A stretch of DNA of 64,000 nt, from positions 2,170,001 through 2,234,000 of the forward strand of contig NZ_CP095481.1 in NCBI RefSeq assembly GCF_023023025.1, given 5' to 3'. The translations under genes and the position numbers were made by a program. Numbering within the stretch: the first letter of the stretch is position 1; the number at the start of each line of letters is the position of its first letter. Origin of the DNA: Amycolatopsis sp. WQ 127309. GTDB lineage: Bacteria > Actinomycetota > Actinomycetes > Mycobacteriales > Pseudonocardiaceae. A model generated the notes under the pieces. It saw only the letters and a program-made list of their open reading frames with translations, did not search any database and was not told the origin of the DNA. Of the stretch, positions 18,072 to 26,850 are shown in pieces.

Positions 18072-19583
18072 CTACTCCGGGGCCGGGGCCGCCGCGAAGA
18101 CGATCTCGAACTCCGTGCGTCCCGGCCGGCTCTGCACGCCGACGCGGGCGCCGTGCGCACCGGCCACCGCGGCCACGATCGCCAGCCCGAGGCCCGTGCT
18201 GCCCGCCGCCCGTGAGCGTGAGTTGTCGCCGCGGGCGAAGCGTTCGAAGATGTCCGGGAGGATTTCCGGCGGGATGCCCGGGCCGTCGTCGGCCACCCGC
18301 AACCGCACGAAGCCGTCCGAAGTGGACAGTGTGGTCGTCACCGTGGTGCCCGCCGGGGTGTGCGTGCGGGCGTTGGCCAGCACGTTGATCACCACCTGGT
18401 GCAGCTGGCCCGCGTCGCCGAGGACGCCGATCGGCTCGCCGGGGACGTCCATCAGCCACTTGTGGTCCGGGCCCGCGACGTGCGCGTCCGCGACCGCGTC
18501 GGCCACCAGCCGGCACAGGTCGACCCACTCCGGCACCACCGCGCGGCCCGAGTCCAGCCGGGCGAGCAGCAGCAGGTCCTCCACCAGCGTCGTCATCCGG
18601 CGCGACTCCGACTCGACGCGGCTCATCGCGAACGCGATGTCCGGCGGCACCTGCTCGCCGCTGCGCCGGGTCAGCTCCGCGTACCCGCGGATCGCGGCCA
18701 GCGGCGTCCGCAGCTCGTGGCTCGCGTCCGCGACGAACTGGCGCACGCGGCTTTCGCTCGCCTGCCGCGCGGTCAGCGCGTTCGCGATGTGCTGCAGCAT
18801 CCGGTTCAGCGCCGAGCCGACCTTGCCGACCTCGGTGTTCGGGTTGGTGTCGGCCTCCGGGACGCGTTCGGACAGCGCGACTTCGCCGCGGTCCAGCGGC
18901 AGTTCCGAGACGCGCGTGGCGGTCGCGGCCAGCCGGTCCAGCGGGAGCATCGTGCGGCGGATCGTCGCCGCGCCGACCGCGCCGGCCACCAGGATCCCGG
19001 CGAGCGCGACGCCGCCGAGGATGAAGCCCAGCCGCCAGAGCGTCTCGTTGACGTCCTTCAACGGCAGGCCGATGACGGTCTTGTCGCCGCCGGGCGACGC
19101 CGTCGAGACGACGCGGTAGGCCCCGAGGCTGCCGCTCAGGACGATGCTGTGCGGCTTCCCGTCGGACGGCAACGCCAGCAGCGTCCGCACCTGGCCCTCG
19201 TCGAGCTGCCGGTACGGCGCCCGCCGCTTGGTCGGCGAGCCCACGCTGGAGTCGAGCACGGCCCCGGTGCCCCGCGAGCCGACCTGGACGGCGGCGAGCG
19301 TGCCCTCACCCTGGCCCAGTGCCCGCAGCGGGTCCGGCGGCGGCGCGTCGCCGTACGTCCAGGGCGGCCGTTCACCGCCGTGCTTGGCGCGGTCGGTGGC
19401 CGCGGCGAGCCGGTCGTCCTGCTGGCGCACCAGGAACTCGCTCAGCGCGAACTCCGTGACCACGCCGACGACGACGCAGACGAGCGCGAGCAGCGCGGCG
19501 AGCTGGACGATCAGCCGGCGACGCAACGACCACGGCCGCTGCGTCCCGAACCGCCGCCGCTCAGCCCGCTGGCTTGAGGACAT
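18072..19583 (-). CDS. sensor histidine kinase (OmpR-type partner)
   Basis: A 503-residue kinase. TM1 (LIVQLAALLALVCVVVGVV) and TM2 (LGFILGGVALAGILVAGAVGA) frame an extracytoplasmic domain of about 140 residues. A HAMP region (LPLDRLAATATRVSELPL), the H-box VADASHELRTPLAAIRGY, N-box VVINVLANARTH, and G boxes DDGPGIPPE and GSTGLGLAI follow. It overlaps the response-regulator gene by 23 bases. The set with the glycosyltransferase downstream suggests control of surface glycosylation. Confidence 0.95.
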   Translation of the reverse strand: MSSSQRAERRRFGTQRPWSLRRRLIVQLAALLALVCVVVGVVTEFALSEFLVRQQDDRLAAATDRAKHGGERPPWTYGDAPPPDPLRALGQGEGTLAAVQVGSRGTGAVLDSSVGSPTKRRAPYRQLDEGQVRTLLALPSDGKPHSIVLSGSLGAYRVVSTASPGGDKTVIGLPLKDVNETLWRLGFILGGVALAGILVAGAVGAATIRRTMLPLDRLAATATRVSELPLDRGEVALSERVPEADTNPNTEVGKVGSALNRMLQHIANALTARQASESRVRQFVADASHELRTPLAAIRGYAELTRRSGEQVPPDIAFAMSRVESESRRMTTLVEDLLLLARLDSGRAVVPEWVDLCRLVADAVADAHVAGPDHKWLMDVPGEPIGVLGDAGQLHQVVINVLANARTHTPAGTTVTTTLSTSDGFVRLRVADDGPGIPPEILPDIFERFARGDNSRSRAAGSTGLGLAIVAAVAGAHGARVGVQSRPGRTEFEIVFAAAPAPE

Positions 19584-20310
19584 ACCCGGCGCCCCGCATG
19601 GTGTGGATCATCGGCTCGCGGTCGGCGTCGATCTTCTTGCGCAGGTAGGAGATGTAGAGCTCGACGATGTTGGCCTGGCCGCCGAAGTCGTAGCTCCACA
19701 CGCGATCCAGGATCTGGGCCTTCGACAGCACCCGCTTCGGGTTGCGCATGAGGTAGCGCAGCAGCTCGAACTCGGTCGCCGTCAACGGCACCAGGTCGCC
19801 GCCGCGGTGCACCTCGCGGCTGTCCTCGTCCAGGGTGAGGTCGCCGACGACCAGCGTCGACCCGCTCGCGCCGGTGACGCCGCCTGCCCGGCGCAGCAGC
19901 GCGCGCAGGCGCAGCGCGACCTCTTCGAGGCTGAACGGCTTGGTGACGTAGTCGTCGCCGCCCGCGGTGAGCCCGGCGATGCGGTCCTCGACCGCGTCCT
20001 TCGCCGTCAGGAACAGCACCGGCAGGTGCGGGGCCTCGGAACGCATGCGCCGCAGCACTTCCAGGCCGCTGAAGTCGGGGAGCATGACGTCCAGGACGAC
20101 CGCGTCGGGCCGGAAGTCGCGCGCGATCCGGACGGCCTCCGTGCCGTCACCCGCGCTGCGCACCTCCCAGCCCTCCATCCGCAGGGCCATCGAGACGAGC
20201 TCGGCCAGCGTCGCCTCGTCGTCGACGACGAGGACCCGCACGGGGCTCCCGTCGGCGCGGCGCAGGTCGGCCTTGCCGGGGCCGGGTGACGTGGTGTTCA
20301 TAGCGGTCAT
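19561..20310 (-). CDS. OmpR/PhoB-family response regulator
   Basis: A 249-residue regulator. The receiver has VLVVDDEATL, the phospho-acceptor Asp in AVVLDVMLPDFSG, and LTAKDAVEDR with the conserved Lys in GGDDYVTKPFS. The C-terminal winged helix reads VPLTATEFELLRYLMRNPKR and VELYISYLRKKID. ATG 20310 or 20301 can be the start. It is divergent from the Gly-rich protein gene, a likely target. Confidence 0.95.
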   Translation of the reverse strand: MTAMNTTSPGPGKADLRRADGSPVRVLVVDDEATLAELVSMALRMEGWEVRSAGDGTEAVRIARDFRPDAVVLDVMLPDFSGLEVLRRMRSEAPHLPVLFLTAKDAVEDRIAGLTAGGDDYVTKPFSLEEVALRLRALLRRAGGVTGASGSTLVVGDLTLDEDSREVHRGGDLVPLTATEFELLRYLMRNPKRVLSKAQILDRVWSYDFGGQANIVELYISYLRKKIDADREPMIHTMRGAGYVLKPAG

Positions 20311-20484
20311 AGTGCCATCTTCGCCACGCGCCCACCGGGTTCGCTGTGGGCGCGCTGTGCGTTGCCTGTGAGGTCCTTCGCCTGGGTAAGGGAGCCACAG
20401 GACCCGCTGACGGCTCGCACAGCTCAAACACAGCCGGGGCGGCGAGCCTGGGCTGGACCAGTGTGGGTACGACCGGAGGACACG

Positions 20485-21132
20485 ATGACGACCGAGCCGA
20501 CGCCGAACACTCCGCCCCAGGGCGAGCCGGCACCCGCGAGCCAACCGGCCGCGGCGAACTGGGGCGACCCCGCGGCGGCCGCGCCGAAGAAGGGCTGGTC
20601 CGGCAAGAAGACGGCGATCGCCGCCGGCATCGCCGTGGTGATCGCGGCCGGTGGCGGCGCGGCGATCTGGGCGGGCACCAGCAGCGCCGACAACTCCGCG
20701 CAGCAGGGCGGCCCCGGCGGCTTCGGCGGCCCGGGCGGTCCCGGCGGCGGCCAGTTCCGCGGCCAGGGCGTGCCCGGCGGGAACTTCGGCGGCGGCGCGG
20801 CCGCGCTGCGGGACGCGCTGCACGGCGACTTCGTCGTCGCGAACCCGAACGGCGGTTACACGACCGAGCGGCTGCAGACCGGCGACGTCACCGAGCTGAG
20901 CGCCACGTCCGTGACGCTGACCAGCAAGGACGGCTACAAGCAGACGTACGCGCTGGACGGCTCGACCCAGAAGACGGGCGACGTCAAGACCGGCGACACC
21001 AACGTGACGGTAGTGGCGAAGGTCGACGGCCAGACCGCGACGGCGACGTCCCTCGGCCAGGCGCCGGCGGGCCAGGGCCAGCGCCAGCCGGGCCAGCGCC
21101 GCGGCGGCTACCCGGCCCGCCCCTCGAACTGA
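20485..21132 (+). CDS. single-pass membrane protein with Gly-rich linker and DUF5666-like domain
   Basis: A 215-residue protein preceded by a strong GGAGGA site. It has a Pro/Ala-rich cytoplasmic head, one membrane helix (TAIAAGIAVVIAAGGGAAIWAG), a Gly-rich linker (GGPGGFGGPGGPGGGQF) and a beta-rich outer domain (DVTELSATSVTLTSKDGYKQ; TYALDGSTQKTGD). The outer domain resembles the small DUF5666 beta-barrel in pattern only. It sits head-to-head with the OmpR-type regulator; its Gly-rich linker is of the same kind as the loops of the nearby glycosyltransferase. Confidence 0.8.
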   Translation: MTTEPTPNTPPQGEPAPASQPAAANWGDPAAAAPKKGWSGKKTAIAAGIAVVIAAGGGAAIWAGTSSADNSAQQGGPGGFGGPGGPGGGQFRGQGVPGGNFGGGAAALRDALHGDFVVANPNGGYTTERLQTGDVTELSATSVTLTSKDGYKQTYALDGSTQKTGDVKTGDTNVTVVAKVDGQTATATSLGQAPAGQGQRQPGQRRGGYPARPSN

Positions 21133-21153
21133 CGCTCCCGCTCCACCACACCG

Positions 21154-21212
21154 AAAGCCGTGAAGGCCTCCTTACCGGCCGTAAGAGCCGGTAAGGAGGC
21201 CTTCACGGCTTT
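21154..21212. terminator. 26-bp perfect stem-loop (GTGAAGGCCTCC repeat, copy 2)
   Basis: The arms 21154-21179 and 21187-21212 pair perfectly over 26 bp with a 7-base loop, and the right arm ends in TTT. It follows the stop of the Gly-rich protein gene by 21 bases and shares its 22-bp core with the element at 2778-2828; only the loop differs (cgtaaga versus tcttatg). Confidence 0.85.
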
Positions 21213-21251
21213 TGCGGACCCCGGCGGCCCGGTTAGGGCACAGTTGCGGGC

Positions 21252-22406
21252 GTGTACGACATCAGGGGGTCGCTGCGGCGGCAGTCGCTGCTCGTCGCGG
21301 TGGTCTGCGTCGGTTGCGACGCCGTCCTCTTCAGCGTGCGCGGACCGCTCGGCAACGGCCACTGGCAGCCGTGGGCCGTGCTGATCGGCGGCGTCGCCGT
21401 CAACGCGGCGCTCGCCGGGCCGGCCCGCTACTCGGGCTGGGTGTCGCTGGCGCACGCCCTGCTCTTCGCCGCCTCGCCGCTGCTGATCAGCACCACCGCG
21501 GGGTACGTCGTCGGCAACAACGCGGGCGTCCTGATCGCGGGCTACCGCGCGGGCGCCTGGCTGCGCCCGAAACCGGCGGTGCTCGCGCTCCTCGCGATGG
21601 TCGCCGGCGTCACCGCGGGCTGCGTCGAAGGCGGCGGCCGGACCGCGAGCGACCTGCGGCTGATGGCGGTCAGCGTCAGCGTGAGCGCGCTGCTGCCGTG
21701 GCTGGTCGGCCGGTACACGACGGCGCGGCGCGCCTACATCGCCGACCTCGAGCGCGAGGCGGACGAACGCCGCCAGCACGAAGAAGCGGCCGTGCGAAGA
21801 GCCGTCACCGAGGAGCGCACGACGATCGCGCGCGACCTGCACGACGTCATCTCCCACCACGTCAGCGCCATCGGCGTGCACGCCGGCGCGGCCCGGCTCG
21901 GGCTGCCCGAGGGCGACTCGCCGGTGCGCAAGTCGCTCGGCGCGGTCGAATCCGCGAGCCGCTCGGCGATGGCCGACCTGCGCCGCCTGCTCGACCTCCT
22001 GCACGCCGAAACCGGCGCCGCCCAGCCCGGTCTGGACAACCTCGACGAGCTGGTCGAGACCGTCCGCGCGGCCGGTCTGCCGACCCGGCTGACGCTGCTC
22101 GGCGAACCACGCGAGCTGGCCGGCTCGCTCGACGTCGCGCTGTACCGGATCGCGCAGGAGGGCCTGACCAACGCGCTGCGCCACGGCGTGGGCCCGGTCG
22201 AGGTCGAACTGAACCACGGCCGCACCGAAATCGTGCTCACGGTGACCAACGGCCTGCGACCCGGCCGCACCTCCCGTGGCGACCACGCGCACCGCGGCCT
22301 GGCGGGGATCCGGCAGCGCGTCACGCTGTTCGGCGGCCAGGTCGCCTACGGCGAAAACGGCACGCAGTGGCAGCTGCGCACGACCTTCCCGGTGGAGAGC
22401 ACATGA
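21252..22406 (+). CDS. NarL-type sensor histidine kinase
   Basis: A 384-residue kinase with four to six N-terminal membrane helices (VVCVGCDAVLFSV, WAVLIGGVAVNAAL, ALLFAASPLLIS, VSVSVSALLPWLVG). The HisKA_3 motif ERTTIARDLHDVISHHVSAI and an ATPase with YRIAQEGLTNALRHG and GLAGIRQRVTLFGG follow. The start GTG has no clear ribosome site and lies 39 bases after the stem-loop. It is coupled (ATGA) to the following response regulator. Confidence 0.93.
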   Translation: MYDIRGSLRRQSLLVAVVCVGCDAVLFSVRGPLGNGHWQPWAVLIGGVAVNAALAGPARYSGWVSLAHALLFAASPLLISTTAGYVVGNNAGVLIAGYRAGAWLRPKPAVLALLAMVAGVTAGCVEGGGRTASDLRLMAVSVSVSALLPWLVGRYTTARRAYIADLEREADERRQHEEAAVRRAVTEERTTIARDLHDVISHHVSAIGVHAGAARLGLPEGDSPVRKSLGAVESASRSAMADLRRLLDLLHAETGAAQPGLDNLDELVETVRAAGLPTRLTLLGEPRELAGSLDVALYRIAQEGLTNALRHGVGPVEVELNHGRTEIVLTVTNGLRPGRTSRGDHAHRGLAGIRQRVTLFGGQVAYGENGTQWQLRTTFPVEST

Positions 22407-23059
22407 TCCGCGTCCTGCTGGCCGACGACCACGCGATGTTCCGCTCCGGGATGCGCGCGCTGCTCGACACCCAGCCCGACTTCACCTGCGTCGGCGAGGC
22501 GTCCGACGGCCGCGAGGCGGTGGCCGAAACGGCTCGCCTGCGCCCGGACGTCGCGGTCCTCGACGTCCGCATGCCCCGCCTCGACGGCCTCGCCGCGACC
22601 GAGGCGATCCTCTCCGCGCCGGGCAACGACACCCGCGTCCTCGTGCTCACCACCTACGACGCCGACGAGTACGTCTACCGCGCGCTGCGGGCCGGGGCGA
22701 GCGGGTTCCTGCTGAAGAGCCTGGCGCCGGAGGAGCTGGTCGCGGCGATGCGGGTGGCGGCCCGGGGTGACGCGCTGATCGACCCGTCGGTGACCCGGCG
22801 GCTGGTCGCGAAGTTCACGTCGGTGCTCGAGCCGACCGCCGCCGAACCGCCCGAGGTCGCCCGGCTGACGTCCCGGGAGCGGGAGGTGCTGCTCCTGCTC
22901 GCCGACGCCTGCAGCAACGCCGAGATCGCGCGGCAGCTGCACGTCGGCGAGGAGACGGTGAAGACCCACGTGTCACGGGTGCTCTCGAAGCTCGGGCTGC
23001 CCGACCGCGTGCACGCCGTCGTCTACGCCTACAAGCACAAACTCGTCCCCGGCGACTGA
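22403..23059 (+). CDS. NarL/FixJ (LuxR-type) response regulator
   Basis: A 218-residue regulator. The receiver shows VLLADDHAMFRSGM, phospho-Asp in VAVLDVRMPRLDG, and LTTYDADEYVYRALRAGASG with KSLAPEELV. The LuxR helix-turn-helix is LTSREREVLLLLADACSNAE, then IARQLHVGEETVKTHVSRVL. Partner of the kinase upstream; targets are not visible. Confidence 0.95.
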   Translation: MIRVLLADDHAMFRSGMRALLDTQPDFTCVGEASDGREAVAETARLRPDVAVLDVRMPRLDGLAATEAILSAPGNDTRVLVLTTYDADEYVYRALRAGASGFLLKSLAPEELVAAMRVAARGDALIDPSVTRRLVAKFTSVLEPTAAEPPEVARLTSREREVLLLLADACSNAEIARQLHVGEETVKTHVSRVLSKLGLPDRVHAVVYAYKHKLVPGD

Positions 23060-23083
23060 CGCCGTTCGTGCGAGACTGGCGCG

Positions 23084-23284
23084 ATGAAGCGGTGGATCAC
23101 GTTCGCGGTCGGGGTCGTGCTCTTGCTCGTCGGCGCCGTCTGGGTGCTGCAGGGCCTCGGCGTCATCACCGGAAGTTTCATGACGGGCCAGAAGCTGTGG
23201 TTCCTGATCGGGCTCGTCGCGTTCCTGGCCGGCATCGTCCTGGTCGCGGCGAACGTGACCCGGCGGCGCAAACCTACTTCGTGA
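23084..23284 (+). CDS. small two-helix membrane protein
   Basis: A 66-residue protein with two hydrophobic helices (ITFAVGVVLLLVGAVWVLQG and WFLIGLVAFLAGIVLVAANV) and a basic C-terminus RRRKPTS. It follows the response regulator by 24 bases and may belong to the same transcript. The two-helix pattern with an intervening Gly/Phe loop is common in actinobacterial hypothetical proteins; function unknown. Confidence 0.75.
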   Translation: MKRWITFAVGVVLLLVGAVWVLQGLGVITGSFMTGQKLWFLIGLVAFLAGIVLVAANVTRRRKPTS

Positions 23285-23720
23285 AGATCTCGAAGACCGG
23301 GTAGCCGGGCGCGATCTCGCGCAGCTGCTCGTCCGACGCCTTGGCGTCGACGCCCTCGAAGAACGCGCTGACCTCGAACTTCCAGCGCTTGAGGTAGGCG
23401 CGCAGGATCACGGGCTTCTCGTCGTCGGCCAGCTCGCGGTAGGTGAAGGTCTCGTCGCGCCGTCCGACGCGCAGCTGCCCCTGGCCGGCCACGCGCAGGT
23501 TGCGCACCCACTGCGTCTCGCCGCGGGCGGCGACGAGGTAGTCGACGCCGTCGATGGTCAGCAGGTTGACCGGGGTCGAGCGCGGCTCGCCGCTCTTGCG
23601 GCCGACGACGGTCAGCACCCGGCTGCCGAGGATGCTCACGCCCATCTTGGTCAGCTTCGCGACCAGCTCGTTGAAGACGTTGGTGGACTTGGCGGGCTTC
23701 AGGTAGCGGGTCTCGGCCAT
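23274..23720 (-). CDS. deazaflavin (F420)-dependent nitroreductase-family oxidoreductase
   Basis: A 148-residue DDN-family protein. VLTVVGRKSGEPRSTPVNLL and YLVAARGETQWVRNLRVAGQ are the F420-binding signature of the split-barrel fold. A GGAGGA site precedes ATG 23720. It is divergent from a TetR gene with operator-like palindromes between, so it is probably repressed by that protein. Substrate unknown. Confidence 0.92.
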   Translation of the reverse strand: MAETRYLKPAKSTNVFNELVAKLTKMGVSILGSRVLTVVGRKSGEPRSTPVNLLTIDGVDYLVAARGETQWVRNLRVAGQGQLRVGRRDETFTYRELADDEKPVILRAYLKRWKFEVSAFFEGVDAKASDEQLREIAPGYPVFEIFTK

Positions 23721-23740
23721 GGTGTCCTCCGGAGTTCTGG

Positions 23741-23806
23741 GAGAGCAGTGCTCTCGGTTAAGAGCAGTGAACACCCTTTGCCACGTCGAGTCAAGAGCGG
23801 TGCTCT
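23741..23806. promoter_or_regulatory. two palindromes, candidate TetR operators
   Basis: GAGAGCA-G-TGCTCTC at 23741-23755 is a perfect 7+1+7 palindrome, and AGAGC-GGT-GCTCT at 23794-23806 is a related one. A half site (AGAGCAGTG) lies between at 23761. All are in the divergent promoter gap of the F420-type reductase and the TetR gene. Confidence 0.75.
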
Positions 23807-23847
23807 CGATTTTGTGCGCCGCTCTCGTGCATGGCAGACTGGGGGGC

Positions 23848-24519
23848 ATGACCGCGACCCGGACCGCGCGCGAACGTGCCCGCGCCGAACTCACCCAGGA
23901 GATCAAGGACGAGGCCCGCCGCCAGCTCGCCGAGGTCGGCGCGAACGGGCTTTCGCTGCGCGCGGTGGCGCGTGAGCTGGGCATGGTCTCGTCCGCGCTG
24001 TACCGCTACTTCCCCAGCCGCGACCGGCTGCTGACCGACCTGATCGTCGACGCCTACAACGCGATCGGCGAGGCGGCCGAGGGCGCCGACCCGGGTAAGG
24101 GCGAACCACGCGAGCGCTGGCTGTCGATCTGGCTGGCGACGCGCGAGTGGGCGAAGGCGCACCCGCACGAGTACGCGCTGATCTACGGTTCGCCGATCCC
24201 CGGCTACCAGGCCCCGCAGGACACCGTCGCGCCGGCGGCCCGCGTCGCGCTGGCCCTGGTCAAGGTGCTCACGCACACCGAGCTGCGGGCCGTCGACGGC
24301 GACGTCGCGCCCGGGCTGCGGGCCCAGGCCGAGACGCTGACGAAGGTCCTCGGGATCGTCGCCGGACCCGAGACGGTGGCCCGGCTGCTCATGGCGTGGA
24401 CCCAGCTGTTCGGGGCGATCAACTTCGACCTGTTCGGCCAGTACGTCGGCAGCGTCGACCCGGCCGACGAGTTCTTCGCCCACACGGCGAAGCGGATGGC
24501 GGAGTTCGTCGGGCTCTAA
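23848..24519 (+). CDS. TetR-family regulator with WHG-type C-terminal domain
   Basis: A 223-residue repressor. The helix-turn-helix is GLSLRAVARELGMVSSALYR followed by YFPSRDRLLTDL. The C-terminal part (WLSIWLATREWAKAHPHEYA; RLLMAWTQLFGAINFDLFGQ) matches the WHG/TetR_C_33 type. It starts at ATG 23848, soon after the palindromes, and likely regulates itself and the divergent reductase. Confidence 0.92.
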   Translation: MTATRTARERARAELTQEIKDEARRQLAEVGANGLSLRAVARELGMVSSALYRYFPSRDRLLTDLIVDAYNAIGEAAEGADPGKGEPRERWLSIWLATREWAKAHPHEYALIYGSPIPGYQAPQDTVAPAARVALALVKVLTHTELRAVDGDVAPGLRAQAETLTKVLGIVAGPETVARLLMAWTQLFGAINFDLFGQYVGSVDPADEFFAHTAKRMAEFVGL

Positions 24520-25106
24520 CGCAGCCAGGTCCGCAGCAGCAGCTCGACGGCGTCGGCGATCACGGTGTCGCTCGTGCCCTCCGGGCTCAGGTAGCGCTGC
24601 CGGAGCAGGCCGTCCTCCAGCGCGTGGATGATCAGCGCGAGGAACGCCGGTTCCGCCGGCGGCTCGACCCCGCGCGCGGCGAACGTCGCCCGCACCCCCG
24701 CCTCGATCAGCTCACGCGCGGCGCGTTCGTTCTCCCCGATCGACGGCCGGGCCCCGGGGTTGCGCAGCGCGTACAGGGTCAGTTCGGTGCGCAGTGCGAA
24801 CCACTCCGGCAGGTGTTCGGCGCGCTCGCCGTGCCACTCCTTGAGCCGGGCCATGACGTCACCGCTCAGGGCCCCGACCTCGGACGCCTCCTGCGAACGG
24901 CGCTGGTCCAGCAGCGCGACGACCAGCTCGTGCTTGTCCTCGAAGTTGCCGTAGAACGCGCCGCGCGTGTAACCGGCGCGTTCGGCGATCTGCTCGACGG
25001 ACGTGCCGTTGACACCGCGCTCGGCGAACAGCGCGGCCGCCGCGTCGAGCAGCCGCTCCTTGGTCCGTTCGCGGCTTTCCGCCCGCGTCAGGCGCTTCCC
25101 TGCCAC
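24516..25106 (-). CDS. TetR-family regulator
   Basis: A 196-residue repressor starting at GTG 25106 (VAGKRLTRAESRERTKERLL). The helix-turn-helix reads TSVEQIAERAGYTRGAFYGN followed by FEDKHELVVALL. The C-terminal ligand-binding domain is not specific. It converges with the preceding TetR gene with a 4-base overlap and is divergent from the 3-hydroxyacyl-CoA dehydrogenase gene 52 bases away, a probable target (a fatty-acid-type ligand is then likely). Confidence 0.92.
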   Translation of the reverse strand: MAGKRLTRAESRERTKERLLDAAAALFAERGVNGTSVEQIAERAGYTRGAFYGNFEDKHELVVALLDQRRSQEASEVGALSGDVMARLKEWHGERAEHLPEWFALRTELTLYALRNPGARPSIGENERAARELIEAGVRATFAARGVEPPAEPAFLALIIHALEDGLLRQRYLSPEGTSDTVIADAVELLLRTWLR

Positions 25107-25158
25107 GGCCGAGACGGTACCGTCGCCCGGACGGCAAACTGCGGAAGGCGGGCACGAC

Positions 25159-26679
25159 GTGACGGGGTGGGCCGGGAAGGTCGGCAGGATCCGGGTGATC
25201 GGGACCGGGGTGATGGGCCGCGGGATCGTCCAGCTCGCCGCGACCGCGGGGGTGACCGTCGAGCTGGCCGACGTCCGGCCCGAGGCCGTCGCGAAGGCGA
25301 TCGAATTCGTCGGCGGGATGGTGGACAAGCTCGCCGCCAAGGGCAAGCTGACCGAAGACCCGCAGGCGGTGAAGGACCGGCTCGTCCCGGTCGATTCGCC
25401 GGACGCGCCCGCCGACGGCGTCGACCTGGTCGTCGAAGCCGTGCGCGAGGACCTCGCGACCAAGCGGGCGCTGTTCGCCGGCCTGGAGCGCGTCTGTCCA
25501 CAGGAGACGATCTTCGCGACGAACACCAGCTCGCTGTCGGTCACCGAGATCGCCGCCGAGCTGACCGACCCCGGCCGGCTCGTCGGCCTGCACTTCTTCA
25601 ACCCGGTGCCGCTGATGCGCCTGGTCGAGGTCGTCCCGGGCACCCGGACGCACGACTGGCTGGCCGCCGAGGCGCTCGAGCTGGTCCGCGGCTGGGGCCA
25701 CGAGCCGGTGCTCGCGAAGGACGCGCCGGGCTTCCTGGTCAACCACGCCGGGCGCGGGCTCGGCACCGAGGCGCTGCAGATCCTCGGCGAGGCGCTGGCC
25801 GAGCCGGCCGACGTCGACCGCGTCGCGCGGGACGTGCTCGGCCTGAAGCTCGGCCCGTTCGAGCTGCTCGACCTCACCGGCCTCGACGTTTCGCACGCCG
25901 TGCTGGAGAGCATCTGGAGCGGCTTCCACGGCGACCCGCGGCTGCGGCCGTCGTGGCTGACGCGCCCGCGTGTCGCCGCGGGCCTGTTCGGCCGCAAGAA
26001 CGGCGAGGGCTTCTACCGGCACGTCGAGGGCAAGCAGCAGAACCCGGCCGAGCCGGCCGCGCCGCCGAAGCCGACGGGCCCGGTGTTCACCGCCGACGAG
26101 CACCTCGCGCGCGTGCTGTCGGCGGCCGGCGTGCACGTGGTGTCGGACGCCTACCCGGACGCCGTCCTGCTCGTCCCGCTCTACGGCGAGTCCACAGTGG
26201 ACGCCGCCACCCGCGGCGGCCTGCCGCTGGCGCGTGTCGCCGGCGTCGACCCGCTAGGCGGTTACGAGCGCCGGCTGACGCTGTCGGTGCACCCGGGCCT
26301 CGACCCGGACGTGGGCCGCGCGGCGTGGGGCGCACTGGCCGCCACCGGGAACCCGGTGACGGTGGTCCGCGACGGCCCGGCCCCGATCGCCCAGCGCCTG
26401 CTGGCCTCGATCGTCAACACGGCGTGCTTCATCGCGGGCCACCACCTGGCCACCCCGGCGGACATCGACACGGCGGTCCACCTCGGCCTCGGCTACCCGC
26501 GCGGCCCGCTGGCCTGGGGCGACCTGGTCGGCGGCGACGTCGTGCTGCGCATCCTGCGCGGCCTGGAGGGGGCCACCGGCGACCCCCGCTACCGGCCGAG
26601 CCCGTGGCTCACCGAACGCGTCACCCTCGGCCTGCCGCTGACGTCGACCGGCACGACCCCCGCGGACCTGCTCACCTGA
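25159..26679 (+). CDS. 3-hydroxyacyl-CoA dehydrogenase, two-domain form
   Basis: A 506-residue NAD-dependent dehydrogenase that oxidises 3-hydroxyacyl-CoA. The Rossmann start is IRVIGTGVMGRGIVQLAA, followed by the catalytic stretch ATNTSSLSVTEIA and GLHFFNPVPLMRLVEVV and the DAPGFLVNHAGRGLGTEAL boundary to the C-terminal domain. A second 3HCDH_C domain (IVNTACFIAGHHLATPADID; LGLGYPRGPLAWGD) makes it the long PaaH/FadB2-like form. Start GTG 25159. Role in fatty acid or phenylacetate beta-oxidation; no pathway neighbours are present. Confidence 0.93.
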   Translation: MTGWAGKVGRIRVIGTGVMGRGIVQLAATAGVTVELADVRPEAVAKAIEFVGGMVDKLAAKGKLTEDPQAVKDRLVPVDSPDAPADGVDLVVEAVREDLATKRALFAGLERVCPQETIFATNTSSLSVTEIAAELTDPGRLVGLHFFNPVPLMRLVEVVPGTRTHDWLAAEALELVRGWGHEPVLAKDAPGFLVNHAGRGLGTEALQILGEALAEPADVDRVARDVLGLKLGPFELLDLTGLDVSHAVLESIWSGFHGDPRLRPSWLTRPRVAAGLFGRKNGEGFYRHVEGKQQNPAEPAAPPKPTGPVFTADEHLARVLSAAGVHVVSDAYPDAVLLVPLYGESTVDAATRGGLPLARVAGVDPLGGYERRLTLSVHPGLDPDVGRAAWGALAATGNPVTVVRDGPAPIAQRLLASIVNTACFIAGHHLATPADIDTAVHLGLGYPRGPLAWGDLVGGDVVLRILRGLEGATGDPRYRPSPWLTERVTLGLPLTSTGTTPADLLT

Positions 26680-26789
26680 CGACCTGGACCTCGTCACCCT
26701 TGCTCAGCGAGGAGAAGAACTCCCCCGGCAATCCGTGTTCCCTCTTACTGCCACCAAGCCTTGCGGAAGCCCCGAAAAGGTTGAGTGAA

Positions 26790-26835
26790 ACGACGAAGGC
26801 CGCCCCCGGAGAATTCCGGAGACGGCCCTCGTCGT
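26790..26835. terminator. long stem-loop after the LGFP exoprotein gene
   Basis: ACGACG/CGTCGT (26790-26795 and 26830-26835), GGCCG/CGGCC (26798-26802 and 26823-26827) and inner CCGGA/TCCGG pair around GAAT. It lies 15 bases past the minus-strand stop at 26851, and with the 3-hydroxyacyl-CoA dehydrogenase gene ending at 26679 can serve both strands. Confidence 0.8.
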
Positions 26836-26850
26836 GCTTCAGTTACCAGC

